From the NCBI RefSeq assembly GCF_030815085.1, contig NZ_JAUSWG010000004.1: a DNA stretch of 64,000 nt. One strand, written 5' to 3'. The DNA comes from Paraclostridium ghonii. Lineage in GTDB: Bacteria > Bacillota > Clostridia > Peptostreptococcales > Peptostreptococcaceae. The notes below the pieces were generated by a model. That model saw only the letters and a list, made by a program, of their open reading frames with translations, had not been told where the DNA came from and did not search any database. Numbering within the stretch: position 1 is the first letter of the stretch; every line of letters starts with the position of its first letter. Below, in pieces: positions 25,727 through 35,166 of this stretch. Position numbers and translations under genes: made by a program.

Positions 25727-27166
25727 CTATTCACTTAATTTATTTGCTATATTAATTATTTCATTATCAAGACCTAATAACTTACATATATTTATAGCAT
25801 CTTTTGGAACTTTGGTCTCTTTGCTTACTTTTTCCATCCTGTAATCCATATACTCTTGAAGTATTTTTACTCCGTTTGAACTTTTATCTGTGCCTACCAT
25901 TAAATCTATTTGACGTTTTAAACCTTCAAAGTTTACATTTTTAAGTCCTATTACTTGATAATAGTCAACCTCACTAATATTTATATCATCTAAGTGAGTT
26001 GATATTAAGCTTATTGAATTATACTGTTTTAAATATTCACAAATTGATTTTAAAAGTAGTCTACCTTCTATCGGATTGGTTCCTCTTGCGAATTCATCTA
26101 ATGCTATGAATCCATCTCTTGTCTTAATGAGCTTTGTTATTTCCTTTAATTTTATTATCTCTGCTCCAAAGGTACTTAAACCTTTGTTTATATCTTGCAT
26201 ATCATCACTTACTAAATATATAAAATCTAATATACATAAGTTAGCTTCTTTAGAAAACACAAAAAATCCACATTGGAACAAATATAAATTAAGTGCTATA
26301 GTTTTCATACTTACACTTTTCCCACCCATGTTAGCTCCACTTATTATGGTTATTTTCTTGTCAATCTCTATACTTATTGGTATATATTTCTTTCCTTGTG
26401 AATCTAAAATTCGTTGAAGATTTGGATTTACCAAATCTTTAAAATAAATTTTATTTTCTTCATTTATACTTGGTTTTATAGCATTATACTTTATTGCCAA
26501 ATCAGCTTTTGCAATAAGCAGATCTAATTTCCCTATATTATTTATATTTTCTTTTACATCTATTAAATAATTGTATAGCTCTTCAGTTAAAGCTTTCCTT
26601 ATTTTTAGGACTTCTTTATCTTCTTGAATAACTATCTCAAGTCTTTTCTTTTTTAAATTTTCTATCTTTTCTATGTCTGTTGAACTAAATATTTCTTTTT
26701 CTACGTTAAACTTATTTTGCCTTATAAGTAATAATTGTTTACTATAAGATTCATATATTTGAAAGGTTGTTAGCTTCAAATCATCTGGATCTAAAAGTTT
26801 CACAACTTTTTCTAAGCTTTTAAAATTTATGTAGTCTACATTTAAATTCAACTTTAAATAGTATTTCATTATTTTATTAACATTTATAGCAAAGTTTTTA
26901 ATTTCAAATAACTCTATTTCATCTAATATATTTTTATTTTCTAGTCTTAAAATTGTATTTTTAATATTTTTTACTTTACAAAATTCATATTGTATATCAT
27001 CATACATAGCTTTATTTTCTTTTAAGCTATTAATCATATCTTCAACATAGCTCAGTTCTTTTATCAGTTTAATCTTATTTTCTTTTTTATATATCTTGAT
27101 GTTACTTTTTTCTATTTCTCCATATGCTGTAATCGTATTTACTTCGTTTATTATAAATGATTTAAT
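25727..27166 (-). CDS. kamC: MutS-related ATPase of the lysine operon (KamC-like), apparent AUU start
   Basis: About 479 residues if read from ATT at 27166, which has AAGAAGGTGA five bases upstream; the first ATG (27037) has no ribosome site, and no ATG, GTG or TTG lies between. A helical region resembling the MutS core/clamp precedes a MutS-type ATPase domain with Walker A GANMGGKSVSMKT and ALDEFARGTNP as Walker B/signature. A ST-H motif follows in LISTHLDDI. No DNA mismatch domain I is present. Genes like this sit beside kamDE in other lysine fermenters; a role in repairing or reactivating the B12 mutase is the usual proposal. That role is inference. Confidence 0.75.
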   Translation of the reverse strand: MKSFIINEVNTITAYGEIEKSNIKIYKKENKIKLIKELSYVEDMINSLKENKAMYDDIQYEFCKVKNIKNTILRLENKNILDEIELFEIKNFAINVNKIMKYYLKLNLNVDYINFKSLEKVVKLLDPDDLKLTTFQIYESYSKQLLLIRQNKFNVEKEIFSSTDIEKIENLKKKRLEIVIQEDKEVLKIRKALTEELYNYLIDVKENINNIGKLDLLIAKADLAIKYNAIKPSINEENKIYFKDLVNPNLQRILDSQGKKYIPISIEIDKKITIISGANMGGKSVSMKTIALNLYLFQCGFFVFSKEANLCILDFIYLVSDDMQDINKGLSTFGAEIIKLKEITKLIKTRDGFIALDEFARGTNPIEGRLLLKSICEYLKQYNSISLISTHLDDINISEVDYYQVIGLKNVNFEGLKRQIDLMVGTDKSSNGVKILQEYMDYRMEKVSKETKVPKDAINICKLLGLDNEIINIANKLSE

Positions 27167-27199
27167 ATTATCACCTTCTTGTTTCTAAAAAATTGTTTT

Positions 27200-28219
27200 T
27201 TAAAAACTCAGTACATTAAATACTTTTATATCAGTCTTACTTTGTATAGTGTTTATAAAATATTTTTCATCAAAACTATAACCTTCTATTGAAGTTGGGT
27301 TTATACTTACTCCTATTAGGTTTACTTTATTTATTGCTCTAATGTTGCCTTTAAGCTTTATAAACTTTTCAAATACATCTTTTTCTAAAAATATTTTTGT
27401 ACTATCCTCAACTAATATAATTATGTTCTTGTAATCTTTTCCACTTCTTAACATTGTGTTTATAAAATCATCAGTAACTATTCCATTAAAAACTATATAC
27501 TTAGTATTGTCATCTATATTGTCTATAATTTCTTTTGAAGAGCTTAAAGTTGTATTAATATCTAAGCTTTTATATGTATAATCATTGTTTACTACACTAA
27601 CTTTTTTACACTTTATGTTTTCATAAACTTCATAAAATTTATCATCATTAACTTTATCAAGATTTAAAATATTAGCTTCATATACAATTTTTTCTATAGC
27701 CTTATTTATATCCTTATTTATTATAGCTCCACTACAAAATATAGTTGATTCTGTTATTGATGGTGAACCTAATGTTTTTCTAGATAAAGCTCCATCTACT
27801 ATACTCAAATCTGCTCCATAATGCTTTAGCCTATCACATACATATTTTATCTGAGTATTTATAGATGGACCTGCAAGTTCTATATATCCATCACTTAAAG
27901 ATTTAAATATGACTATATTTCCTAAGGGTGTTGTTATATTTGTTAGTTCTAGAATTTCTTTTGTTATATCACTTCCTAAAACTAAGCTACTGGCTGTTGC
28001 TATTATTGTATTTCTATTTACATATATTCTAGGTTTATAAGTATTGGTAACTGCATCTATACCTTCTCCATCTACTCCAATTGAGGTAAGTCCAAGTATT
28101 ATATTTTCACTTATACACTCTTTAAGTATGTAGTTTAGGGTTGTAGTTTTTCCAACATTCTTATAATTACCTATAATCGACATACTTTTATACTTTAATA
28201 TTTCTCTTAGTTTATTCAT
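27200..28219 (-). CDS. kamB: P-loop protein of the lysine operon (KamB-like)
   Basis: 339 residues with Walker A GNYKNVGKTTTLN (residues 17-29) and a GTPase/SIMIBI-like look. No membrane segment. A short stretch, SLSDGYIELAGPS, may be a conserved loop. It lies between kamA and the MutS-like gene, as the gene named kamB does in described clusters. The pair is suspected to help maintain lysine 5,6-aminomutase. No enzymatic activity can be read from the sequence. AAGGAA precedes the ATG. Confidence 0.7.
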   Translation of the reverse strand: MNKLREILKYKSMSIIGNYKNVGKTTTLNYILKECISENIILGLTSIGVDGEGIDAVTNTYKPRIYVNRNTIIATASSLVLGSDITKEILELTNITTPLGNIVIFKSLSDGYIELAGPSINTQIKYVCDRLKHYGADLSIVDGALSRKTLGSPSITESTIFCSGAIINKDINKAIEKIVYEANILNLDKVNDDKFYEVYENIKCKKVSVVNNDYTYKSLDINTTLSSSKEIIDNIDDNTKYIVFNGIVTDDFINTMLRSGKDYKNIIILVEDSTKIFLEKDVFEKFIKLKGNIRAINKVNLIGVSINPTSIEGYSFDEKYFINTIQSKTDIKVFNVLSF

Positions 28220-28273
28220 AGTTTATTCCTTATAAATTTAATCTAATTTCAATAAACGATGCATACTTTTATT

Positions 28274-28314
28274 AGCAAAAGATATTATATCTTTATTATA
28301 TAATATCTTTTGCT
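28274..28314 (-). other. Stable intergenic hairpin between kamA and the P-loop gene
   Basis: AGCAAAAGATATTATA (28274-28289) pairs perfectly with its complement at 28299-28314. No U run follows on the minus strand, so it is probably a processing site, partial terminator or mRNA-stability hairpin within the operon rather than a full stop. Confidence 0.6.
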
Positions 28315-28328
28315 TTGTAGTTTTTATA

Positions 28329-29579
28329 TTAAACTAATTGAGTAGATAACTCTCTTTTCTTTCTTTCTAATTCAGTTGGTTCAAGTATCATTCTTTCATT
28401 AGTTAAAAGTCCAGCTACTCCTACCTTGTGAACTTCTTTTTCTCCTCTACAAACTTCACATTGACATGTATGGCTGTAATTATTTGGCTCTGAGTATGTT
28501 GTTATGACACCTTCAAAGTTTCTTAGTATTACTTTATCATGACTTTGAGATATTACATAGTTTGGCATAACTGGCGTTTTACCACCACCACCTGGTGCAT
28601 CTATAACAAATGTTGGTATGCAGTACCCTGATGTATGACCTCTTAATCCTTCCATTATTTCTATACCTTTAGAAACAGGAGTTCTAAAATGCTCTATACC
28701 GTTAGATAAGTCACATTGATAAATATAGTATGGTCTAACTCTTATTTTTGCTAAATCATTAACTAATTTTTTCATAACATGCATACAGTCATTTACTCCA
28801 CGTAGTAAAACACTTTGGTTTCCTAAAGGGATACCTGCATTCGCCATTTTTTCACAAGCTGCTATTGACTCTGGCGTTATTTCATTTGGATGATTAAAAT
28901 GAGTATTTAACCATATTGGATGATATTTCTTAAGCATATTTACTAAATCATCTGTTATTCTTTGAGGCATAACTACTGGAGCCCTACTTCCTATTCTTAC
29001 TATTTCAACGTGTGGTATTTCTCTTAATTTACTTATTATGTATTCTAATCTTTCATCACTCATTAAAAGTGCATCTCCACCTGATAATAATACATCTCTT
29101 ATAACTGGTGTATTTCTTATATATTCTATAGCTTTATCTATTCTATCTACTGGTTGAGCTCCATCATTTTGACCTGCAAATCTTCTTCTTGTACAGTGTC
29201 TACAATACATTGCACATTGGTCAGTTATTAATAATAATGCTCTATCTGGATATCTATGAGTAAGTCCTGGTACTGGTGAATCTCCATCTTCATGAAGTGG
29301 ATCATCTAGGTCAGCATCAGAAACTTTAAGTTCTGATGATACTGGTATCGCTTGCTTTCTTATTGGGTCATCTGAGTTTGAAGGGTCAATTAATGATAAG
29401 TAGTATGGAGTTATACTCATTCTTAAGGTTTTAAGACATTCTTGAACTCCTTGTTCTTCACTTTCTGTAAGTGGTATATACTTTTTAAGTTCTTCAACAG
29501 TTGTTATTCTATTTTTAACTTGCCAGTTCCAATCATTCCATAATTCATTGCTAACGTCTTTAAATATTTTTCTATCCAT
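28329..29579 (-). CDS. kamA: L-lysine 2,3-aminomutase
   Basis: 416 residues, the same length as the C. subterminale enzyme. The radical SAM cluster motif is CAMYCRHC (Cys122, Cys126, Cys129). The PLP lysine lies in PGGGGKTPV near residue 337. The C-terminal CQCEVC probably binds zinc. It converts L-lysine to L-beta-lysine with SAM, [4Fe-4S] and PLP, the first step of the pathway. AGGGGGA lies about 10 bases before the ATG. Assignment is very secure. Confidence 0.97.
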   Translation of the reverse strand: MDRKIFKDVSNELWNDWNWQVKNRITTVEELKKYIPLTESEEQGVQECLKTLRMSITPYYLSLIDPSNSDDPIRKQAIPVSSELKVSDADLDDPLHEDGDSPVPGLTHRYPDRALLLITDQCAMYCRHCTRRRFAGQNDGAQPVDRIDKAIEYIRNTPVIRDVLLSGGDALLMSDERLEYIISKLREIPHVEIVRIGSRAPVVMPQRITDDLVNMLKKYHPIWLNTHFNHPNEITPESIAACEKMANAGIPLGNQSVLLRGVNDCMHVMKKLVNDLAKIRVRPYYIYQCDLSNGIEHFRTPVSKGIEIMEGLRGHTSGYCIPTFVIDAPGGGGKTPVMPNYVISQSHDKVILRNFEGVITTYSEPNNYSHTCQCEVCRGEKEVHKVGVAGLLTNERMILEPTELERKKRELSTQLV

Positions 29580-29597
29580 AACTATTTATCCCCCTAA

Positions 29598-30629
29598 TTA
29601 TACATATAAATTTTTAAATATATTTTTTAAAGTTTCACTTTCTCTTAATGCAGTTAATGTAACATCTGCATGCCCCTTAGTGTATCCATTTCCTATTATC
29701 ATATCTACGTCTTTACCAACACCTTCAGCCCCAAGTGCTGCTTTTGTAAATGCAGTTGCCATTGAGAAGAAATATACTACTCCTTTATCTCTAACTGGTA
29801 ATATTGTACTCATTTCTGTATTAGGAACATTTACACAGTTTATAGCTAAATCTACTTCTTTCCCATTGTTTGCTTCTAATACTTTATTTAAAACTGCATT
29901 AGGATCTTGGGCGTCTACTATTATTGCTTCATCAACAAGATCATTTTCTTTTATAAATTCTGCATCTTTATTGTTTATCACAAGTCCTATTACTTTACCT
30001 GACTTACCTGCTTTTTTTCTAGCTTCATAACAACAAAGCATTCCAGACTTACCAGCAGCACCTAATATTACAACGTTATTACCTTCTTTAACTAGTTTTT
30101 GAGTTTGAGCAGGCGCTCCTGCTACATCTAAAGCAGCTAGTGCTAAGGTTTCTTCCATATCTGTTGGTAATTTTGCGTATATACCACTTTCAAATAATAT
30201 CGCTTTCCCTTTTATTTCAACTCTATCTATATCTGGCTTTATATCTACTATTTCTTCTATTTTCAATGGTGTTAATGATAAAGAAACAAGTGTAGCTATC
30301 TTATCCCCTATTTTTAAGTCTATATTCCCTTCTAAATCAGAACCTATTTTTTCTATAGTTCCTATTAGCATTCCTCCAGAACCTGTTACTGGATTTTGCA
30401 TTTTACCTTTTTCCTCTACTATTTCTAGTATTCTTGCTTTTATTTTTTCTATATCATGATTACACTCTTCTTCTATTTGAGTAAAACTTGCTGAATCTAT
30501 ATTTAAGGCTTGAACATCTATTAAAATTTCATTATCATATAGATTCATCTCATTGTTTATTTTTTTAGCCGGTTGTGGTAAAACGTTTTCCCCTATTACT
30601 CTATGTGTCCCATATTTACATCCTTTCAT
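29598..30629 (-). CDS. kdd: L-erythro-3,5-diaminohexanoate dehydrogenase
   Basis: 343 residues with a Rossmann-type NAD(P) loop (VILGAAGKSGMLC). It starts MKGCKYGTHRVIGENVLPQ, typical of Kdd. It oxidatively deaminates 3,5-diaminohexanoate to 5-amino-3-oxohexanoate with NAD+. AAGGAGGGG precedes the ATG. It sits between the CoA transferase and kamA with short gaps, as expected. Confidence 0.93.
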   Translation of the reverse strand: MKGCKYGTHRVIGENVLPQPAKKINNEMNLYDNEILIDVQALNIDSASFTQIEEECNHDIEKIKARILEIVEEKGKMQNPVTGSGGMLIGTIEKIGSDLEGNIDLKIGDKIATLVSLSLTPLKIEEIVDIKPDIDRVEIKGKAILFESGIYAKLPTDMEETLALAALDVAGAPAQTQKLVKEGNNVVILGAAGKSGMLCCYEARKKAGKSGKVIGLVINNKDAEFIKENDLVDEAIIVDAQDPNAVLNKVLEANNGKEVDLAINCVNVPNTEMSTILPVRDKGVVYFFSMATAFTKAALGAEGVGKDVDMIIGNGYTKGHADVTLTALRESETLKNIFKNLYV

Positions 30630-30648
30630 CTTTTATATCCCCTCCTTG

Positions 30649-31308
30649 TTATATTGTTTGTGATTGGTTGTATACTAAATCATCTGATATAATTAAATCT
30701 GCCTCAGTCATTTCTATTAACTCTTCAACAGTTACCCCTTCACTAATCTCTGTTACAAGTAATCCCTTTTCAGTTACTTTCATAACAGCAAGTTCAGTTA
30801 CTATCATATCAACTACATTCTTTGCAGTTAATGGAAGAGTACAGTTTTTAAGTATTTTAGACTTTCCTTTTGCAGTATGTAACATTGCAACTATTACCTT
30901 CTTCGCTCCAACTACTAAATCCATGGCTCCTCCCATACCAGGAACCATCTTACCAGGAACTATCCAGTTAGCTAAGTTTCCATTTTGATCTACTTCTAAA
31001 GCTCCTAATACTGTTATATCAACGTGTCCTCCCCTTATTAATCCAAAAGACATTGCTGTATCAAAGAAAGCTCCATCATCATTTATAGTTACATATTGTC
31101 CACCTGCATTTATTATATCTAAATCTATTTCATCTTCTTCTGCAACTTTTCCCATTCCAACCATTCCGTTTTCTGATTGTAAAGTTACACTTATTCCATC
31201 TTCAATATAATTTGTAGTCAAAGTTGGAAGTCCTATTCCAAGATTTATTAATTGACCATTTTCAAACTCTTTGGCAACTCTTCTTGCTATAATTTCTTTA
31301 GGATTCAT
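30649..31308 (-). CDS. ctfB: Butyrate-acetoacetate CoA-transferase, beta subunit
   Basis: 219 residues of the class I CoA-transferase beta chain, with the catalytic Glu46 in QSENGMVG. Together with the alpha chain it swaps CoA between butyryl-CoA and acetoacetate, the acetoacetate coming from the Kce reaction. This releases butyrate and supplies acetoacetyl-CoA for thiolase. The alpha gene stop and this ATG are directly adjacent (31309/31308). AAAGGAGG lies 8 bases before the start. Confidence 0.93.
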   Translation of the reverse strand: MNPKEIIARRVAKEFENGQLINLGIGLPTLTTNYIEDGISVTLQSENGMVGMGKVAEEDEIDLDIINAGGQYVTINDDGAFFDTAMSFGLIRGGHVDITVLGALEVDQNGNLANWIVPGKMVPGMGGAMDLVVGAKKVIVAMLHTAKGKSKILKNCTLPLTAKNVVDMIVTELAVMKVTEKGLLVTEISEGVTVEELIEMTEADLIISDDLVYNQSQTI

Positions 31309-31962
31309 TTAATTAGCCTCCTTTATAATGTAATCTACTACTACACCCGGAGTCATAATCATTTCCTTATTAATTTCACCAGTATTTACAAATTCTTCTG
31401 CTTCCATAATTACAATATCACTTGCCATTGCCATAATTGGATTAAAATTTTTAGTAGTTCCTTTGTAAACTGTGTTACCAAATTCATCTACTATACTTCC
31501 ATTAACAAGTGCTACATCTGCTCTTAATGGGTGCTCTAATAAGTAATCTTTATTGTTGATACTTATTTTTTCTTTATTTTCCTCTACTAATGTTCCTACT
31601 CCAGTTGGAGTTAATATTCCACCTAAACCAAAACCGCCTGCTCTTATTCTTTCTATAAGAGTTCCTTGTGGAGACAATTCTACTTCAAGTTTACCTTCAT
31701 TCATTAATTTACCAGTTTGTGCATTAGTTCCAATATGTGAAGCTATAACTTTCTTTACTTGATTATTTACTATTAATCTTCCTATCCCTTTGTCAACAAA
31801 TGAAGTGTCATTTCCTATTATAGTTAAATTTTTAGCATTTGATTCTATAAGTGTATCTATAAGTTTCTCTCCAGTACCACACCCTAAAAATCCACCTATC
31901 ATAATAGTCATATCGTCTTTAAAAATGTCTTTTAATTTTTCTAAAGATATAACCTTACTCAT
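31309..31962 (-). CDS. ctfA: Butyrate-acetoacetate CoA-transferase, alpha subunit
   Basis: 217 residues of the class I CoA-transferase alpha chain. Family features are the MIGGFLGCGTGEKLID loop near the start, the RAGGFGLGG motif and the later ALVNGSIVDEFGNTVYKG segment. It partners the beta chain immediately downstream. AGGGGGA precedes the ATG by 7 bases. Confidence 0.93.
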   Translation of the reverse strand: MSKVISLEKLKDIFKDDMTIMIGGFLGCGTGEKLIDTLIESNAKNLTIIGNDTSFVDKGIGRLIVNNQVKKVIASHIGTNAQTGKLMNEGKLEVELSPQGTLIERIRAGGFGLGGILTPTGVGTLVEENKEKISINNKDYLLEHPLRADVALVNGSIVDEFGNTVYKGTTKNFNPIMAMASDIVIMEAEEFVNTGEINKEMIMTPGVVVDYIIKEAN

Positions 31963-31983
31963 ATTTTTTCCCCCTAGTATATT

Positions 31984-32829
31984 TTAAGCTTCTTGTTCTG
32001 TTAATACCTTAGCTTCTAAACCCAATATCTCACGAGCTTCTTTTGGTGTAGCTACTTGTCTTCCTAATTCTCTAACAATATTTGCAGCTTTTTGAACTAA
32101 TTCTCCGTTAGATTTAGCTTTTATACCTTTTTCCATATAAACATTATCCTCAAATCCTACTCGGATATGCCCTCCCATTAACACACTTAGTGCTATCATG
32201 TCAAACTGGCATCTTCCTACTCCACTTACAGTGAAGGTAGCATTACTTGGTATACTTTCTCTCATAAACATTAAATCTCTATACGTTCCACTTATACCAC
32301 CATTAACTCCCATTACAAAGTTAAAATGCATATTATCATTTATGAAACCTTTTTTGTTAAGCCTTAAAGCCATATCTACCATACCTTTATCAAATACTTC
32401 TATTTCTGGCTTAACCCTTAAATCTATCATCTTTTTACCAAATTCTTTTATAGTATTTTCAGTATTGACAAATATATCATCTCCACCAAAGTTACAAGTA
32501 CCACAATCTAGTGTGGCCATTTCTGGAGATAAGTTTACAGGTTGTATTCTTTCTTCATTGCTCATTCCAACTGCCCCTCCAGTTGAAGGTTGGACAATCA
32601 CATCTATACATTCCTCTTTTATTGCATCCATACATTCTTTAAATCTATTTATATCTTGAGTTGGAGTACCATCATCATTTCTTACATGAAGGTGTATTAT
32701 GCTAGCCCCAGCATCATAAGCAGCTTTTGCTTCTCTTACTACTTCTTCTACAGTATATGGGACATTTTCATTATGTTCTTTTGTTACCTCTGCACCAGAT
32801 ATAGCTGCTGTAATTATTACCTTTTCCAT
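31984..32829 (-). CDS. kce: 3-keto-5-aminohexanoate cleavage enzyme (BKACE family)
   Basis: 281 residues of the DUF849/BKACE family. The zinc site includes HLHVRNDDG (about residues 46-54), with AAISGAEVTKEHN at the N-terminus. It condenses 5-amino-3-oxohexanoate with acetyl-CoA and cleaves it to acetoacetate and 3-aminobutyryl-CoA. GGGGGG precedes the ATG by 8 bases. The neighbours kal and ctfAB confirm the substrate. Confidence 0.95.
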   Translation of the reverse strand: MEKVIITAAISGAEVTKEHNENVPYTVEEVVREAKAAYDAGASIIHLHVRNDDGTPTQDINRFKECMDAIKEECIDVIVQPSTGGAVGMSNEERIQPVNLSPEMATLDCGTCNFGGDDIFVNTENTIKEFGKKMIDLRVKPEIEVFDKGMVDMALRLNKKGFINDNMHFNFVMGVNGGISGTYRDLMFMRESIPSNATFTVSGVGRCQFDMIALSVLMGGHIRVGFEDNVYMEKGIKAKSNGELVQKAANIVRELGRQVATPKEAREILGLEAKVLTEQEA

Positions 32830-32852
32830 ATTAAGCGCCCCCCATTTTTAAA

Positions 32853-33233
32853 CTAATATCTTTGCTTGTCTTTAGGTACTACGCAAGTTCCACTTGCCTT
32901 ACAAACTACTATTGGTTCTTCTAAAACGTCTGCTGCTGAATCACTTATATCAAATCTTGGTACTATAACTTTTCTAGCTTCAAATACCATTTTTCTTGAA
33001 CTGTTCCCTACATTCACTATTTCTCCAACAGCTTCTATATAATCTCCCGCATATACTGGCGCTAAAAATTCAACACTATCATATGCTTTGAATAATCCTT
33101 CATCTCCATCATTTTGAATAAGTAGCTCAGTAGCTACATCCCCAAACAATTGAAGCATTTTAGCCCCATCTACTAAGTTTCCACCATAATGAGCATCATG
33201 GCTTCCCATTCTAATTCTTATCATTGCTTTCAT
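32853..33233 (-). CDS. kal: 3-aminobutyryl-CoA ammonia lyase
   Basis: 126 residues with a hot-dog fold pattern (IRMGSHDAHYGGNLVDGAKM and an EFLAPVYAGDYIEA strand). It removes ammonia from 3-aminobutyryl-CoA to give crotonyl-CoA. Standard length. TTAGGGGGG precedes the ATG. It lies between etfA and kce. Confidence 0.93.
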   Translation of the reverse strand: MKAMIRIRMGSHDAHYGGNLVDGAKMLQLFGDVATELLIQNDGDEGLFKAYDSVEFLAPVYAGDYIEAVGEIVNVGNSSRKMVFEARKVIVPRFDISDSAADVLEEPIVVCKASGTCVVPKDKQRY

Positions 33234-33311
33234 GTAAAATCCCCCCTAATGAATATATATTAGCTAATTGGTATAGATTTTTACCTATACCAATTAGTTA
33301 AAATCTTTTTA

Positions 33312-34286
33312 TTATGCTAGCTCTTGTATTAAATTTTTAATTACTTTATTAACATCTCCTACTAAAGAAAGGTCTGCTACTTCAAATATTGCTGCATCAC
33401 TATTATTATTTATAGCTATTATATATTCAGACTCTTCCATACCAGCTAAATGTTGTATTGCTCCTGATATACCACAAGCAATATATACATCCGGTCTTAC
33501 AGTCTTGCCTGTTTGCCCTACTTGACGAGATTTATCAATCCATCCTGCATCAACTACAGCACGAGAAGCACTTACTTCAGCTCCTAATAAATCTGCTAAT
33601 TCATATAAAGCATCCATATTTTCTTTAGATCCAAGTCCTCTACCTGCTGATATAAGAACCTTTGCATCTTCTATATTAACCTTTTTTATATTTTCCTTAA
33701 CATATTCTAATACTTCTACATTCTTATAGCACTCTAAAAAATCAACATCTATCTTTTCTACATTTCCTGTTCTATTTATATCTTTTTCTAATTTTTTCAT
33801 AACCCCAGGTCTTACAGTACTCATTTGGGGTCTATTATTTGGACATATTATTGTAGCCATTATATTTCCACCAAATGCTGGTCTAGTCATTAATAACCCT
33901 TGATTTTCCTCATCTATTTCAAGTGATGTACAGTCTGCAGTAAGTCCTGTTTCTATAGTAGCACTTACTCTTGGAGCTAAGTCTCTACCTATTGTAGTTG
34001 CTCCTACTAAAACTATATCTGGATTTTTTTTATTTATTACTTCTGTAAGGGCTTTAGTATATGTACTAGTTAAGTATACATCTAAATTTTCATCTTCAAC
34101 GTAAACTACTTCATCTGCTCCATATTGTATAAGTTCTTCACTTAAACTTTCTATATTATGTCCTAATAATACAGCGCTTAATTTATTATTTATCTTATCA
34201 GCTAACTCTCTACCTTTTCCTAATAATTCCAAAGAAACATTTTGTATTTCTCCGCTTCTTTGTTCAACAAAAACCATTACACTCAT
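33312..34286 (-). CDS. etfA: Electron transfer flavoprotein alpha subunit
   Basis: 324 residues from the ATG at 34286, which has GGGAGG seven bases upstream; an ATG at 34301 lies before that site and is unlikely. The C-terminal FAD domain shows RQVGQTGKTVRPDVYIACG and SGAIQHL. With EtfB and the neighbouring acyl-CoA dehydrogenase it probably forms an electron-bifurcating crotonyl-CoA reductase complex, coupling NADH oxidation to ferredoxin reduction. The bifurcating role is inferred from gene order and clostridial physiology. Confidence 0.92.
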   Translation of the reverse strand: MSVMVFVEQRSGEIQNVSLELLGKGRELADKINNKLSAVLLGHNIESLSEELIQYGADEVVYVEDENLDVYLTSTYTKALTEVINKKNPDIVLVGATTIGRDLAPRVSATIETGLTADCTSLEIDEENQGLLMTRPAFGGNIMATIICPNNRPQMSTVRPGVMKKLEKDINRTGNVEKIDVDFLECYKNVEVLEYVKENIKKVNIEDAKVLISAGRGLGSKENMDALYELADLLGAEVSASRAVVDAGWIDKSRQVGQTGKTVRPDVYIACGISGAIQHLAGMEESEYIIAINNNSDAAIFEVADLSLVGDVNKVIKNLIQELA

Positions 34287-34340
34287 CGTTTTTCCTCCCA
34301 TTGATTACTACTGCCTTAGTAATTTTTTGTCAAATCATTT

Positions 34341-35138
34341 TTAAGCTTTTGCTTCAGTTAATATAAACTTTTCTTTTAAAGAGTTTACAATTAATAATGC
34401 TGCTGCTTTTTCATCTACATCATGAAGTGTTCCTTTAGCCTTAACCCCTTTAGTAAAAGACTTCTTAACTTTAGTTGGTGAACCTTTTAATCCTATTTCT
34501 TCTATATTAACTTCTATATCCTTTAATCCCCAAGTTTCTATCTTATCTTCTGACATACAATCGTATATTCTAGATACTTTCATGTACCTTGGACTATTCA
34601 TTTCTTTTAAAGTAGTTATAAGCACTGGCATTTTAGCCTTTATAACTTGGTATCCATCTTCAAATGCTCTATTTACTGTTATGCTATCCCCTTGAATTTC
34701 CATCTTTTCAACATATGTTATTGACGGTATATCAAGATGGTTTGCAATTTGAGGCCCAACTTGTGCAGTATCTCCATCTATCGCTTGTCTTCCTGCTATT
34801 ATTAAATCATGTTCTATATTTTTTATAGCACCTGCTATTGTTTTTGAAGTTGCAAGTGTATCAGCTCCTGCAAATGCTCTATCTGTAAGCAGTATAGCTC
34901 TATCAGCCCCCATTGCTAAAGCTTCTTTTAGCGCATTTTTAGCTTGTGGAGGTCCCATTGTTAATACAGTTATAGTAGCTCCCGTTTGCTCTTTTATCTT
35001 TATTGCTTCTTCTATCCCTGCTTTATCATCAGGATTTATTATACTTGGAATCCCATCTCTTATTAATGTACCCGTTTTAGGATCTAACTTTACTTCTGTT
35101 GTATCTGGCACTTGTTTTATACAAACTAATATATTCAT
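34341..35138 (-). CDS. etfB: Electron transfer flavoprotein beta subunit
   Basis: 265 residues from the ATG at 35138 (GGGAGG eight bases upstream), giving MNILVCIKQVPDTTEVKLD, the family-typical start. The earlier ATG at 35186 lies inside the preceding gene. It binds the bifurcating flavin or AMP in the EtfAB dimer. It is followed by etfA after about 55 bases. Confidence 0.92.
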   Translation of the reverse strand: MNILVCIKQVPDTTEVKLDPKTGTLIRDGIPSIINPDDKAGIEEAIKIKEQTGATITVLTMGPPQAKNALKEALAMGADRAILLTDRAFAGADTLATSKTIAGAIKNIEHDLIIAGRQAIDGDTAQVGPQIANHLDIPSITYVEKMEIQGDSITVNRAFEDGYQVIKAKMPVLITTLKEMNSPRYMKVSRIYDCMSEDKIETWGLKDIEVNIEEIGLKGSPTKVKKSFTKGVKAKGTLHDVDEKAAALLIVNSLKEKFILTEAKA

Positions 35139-35166
35139 GTTTTTTCCTCCCAAATTTCTCTCAAGA

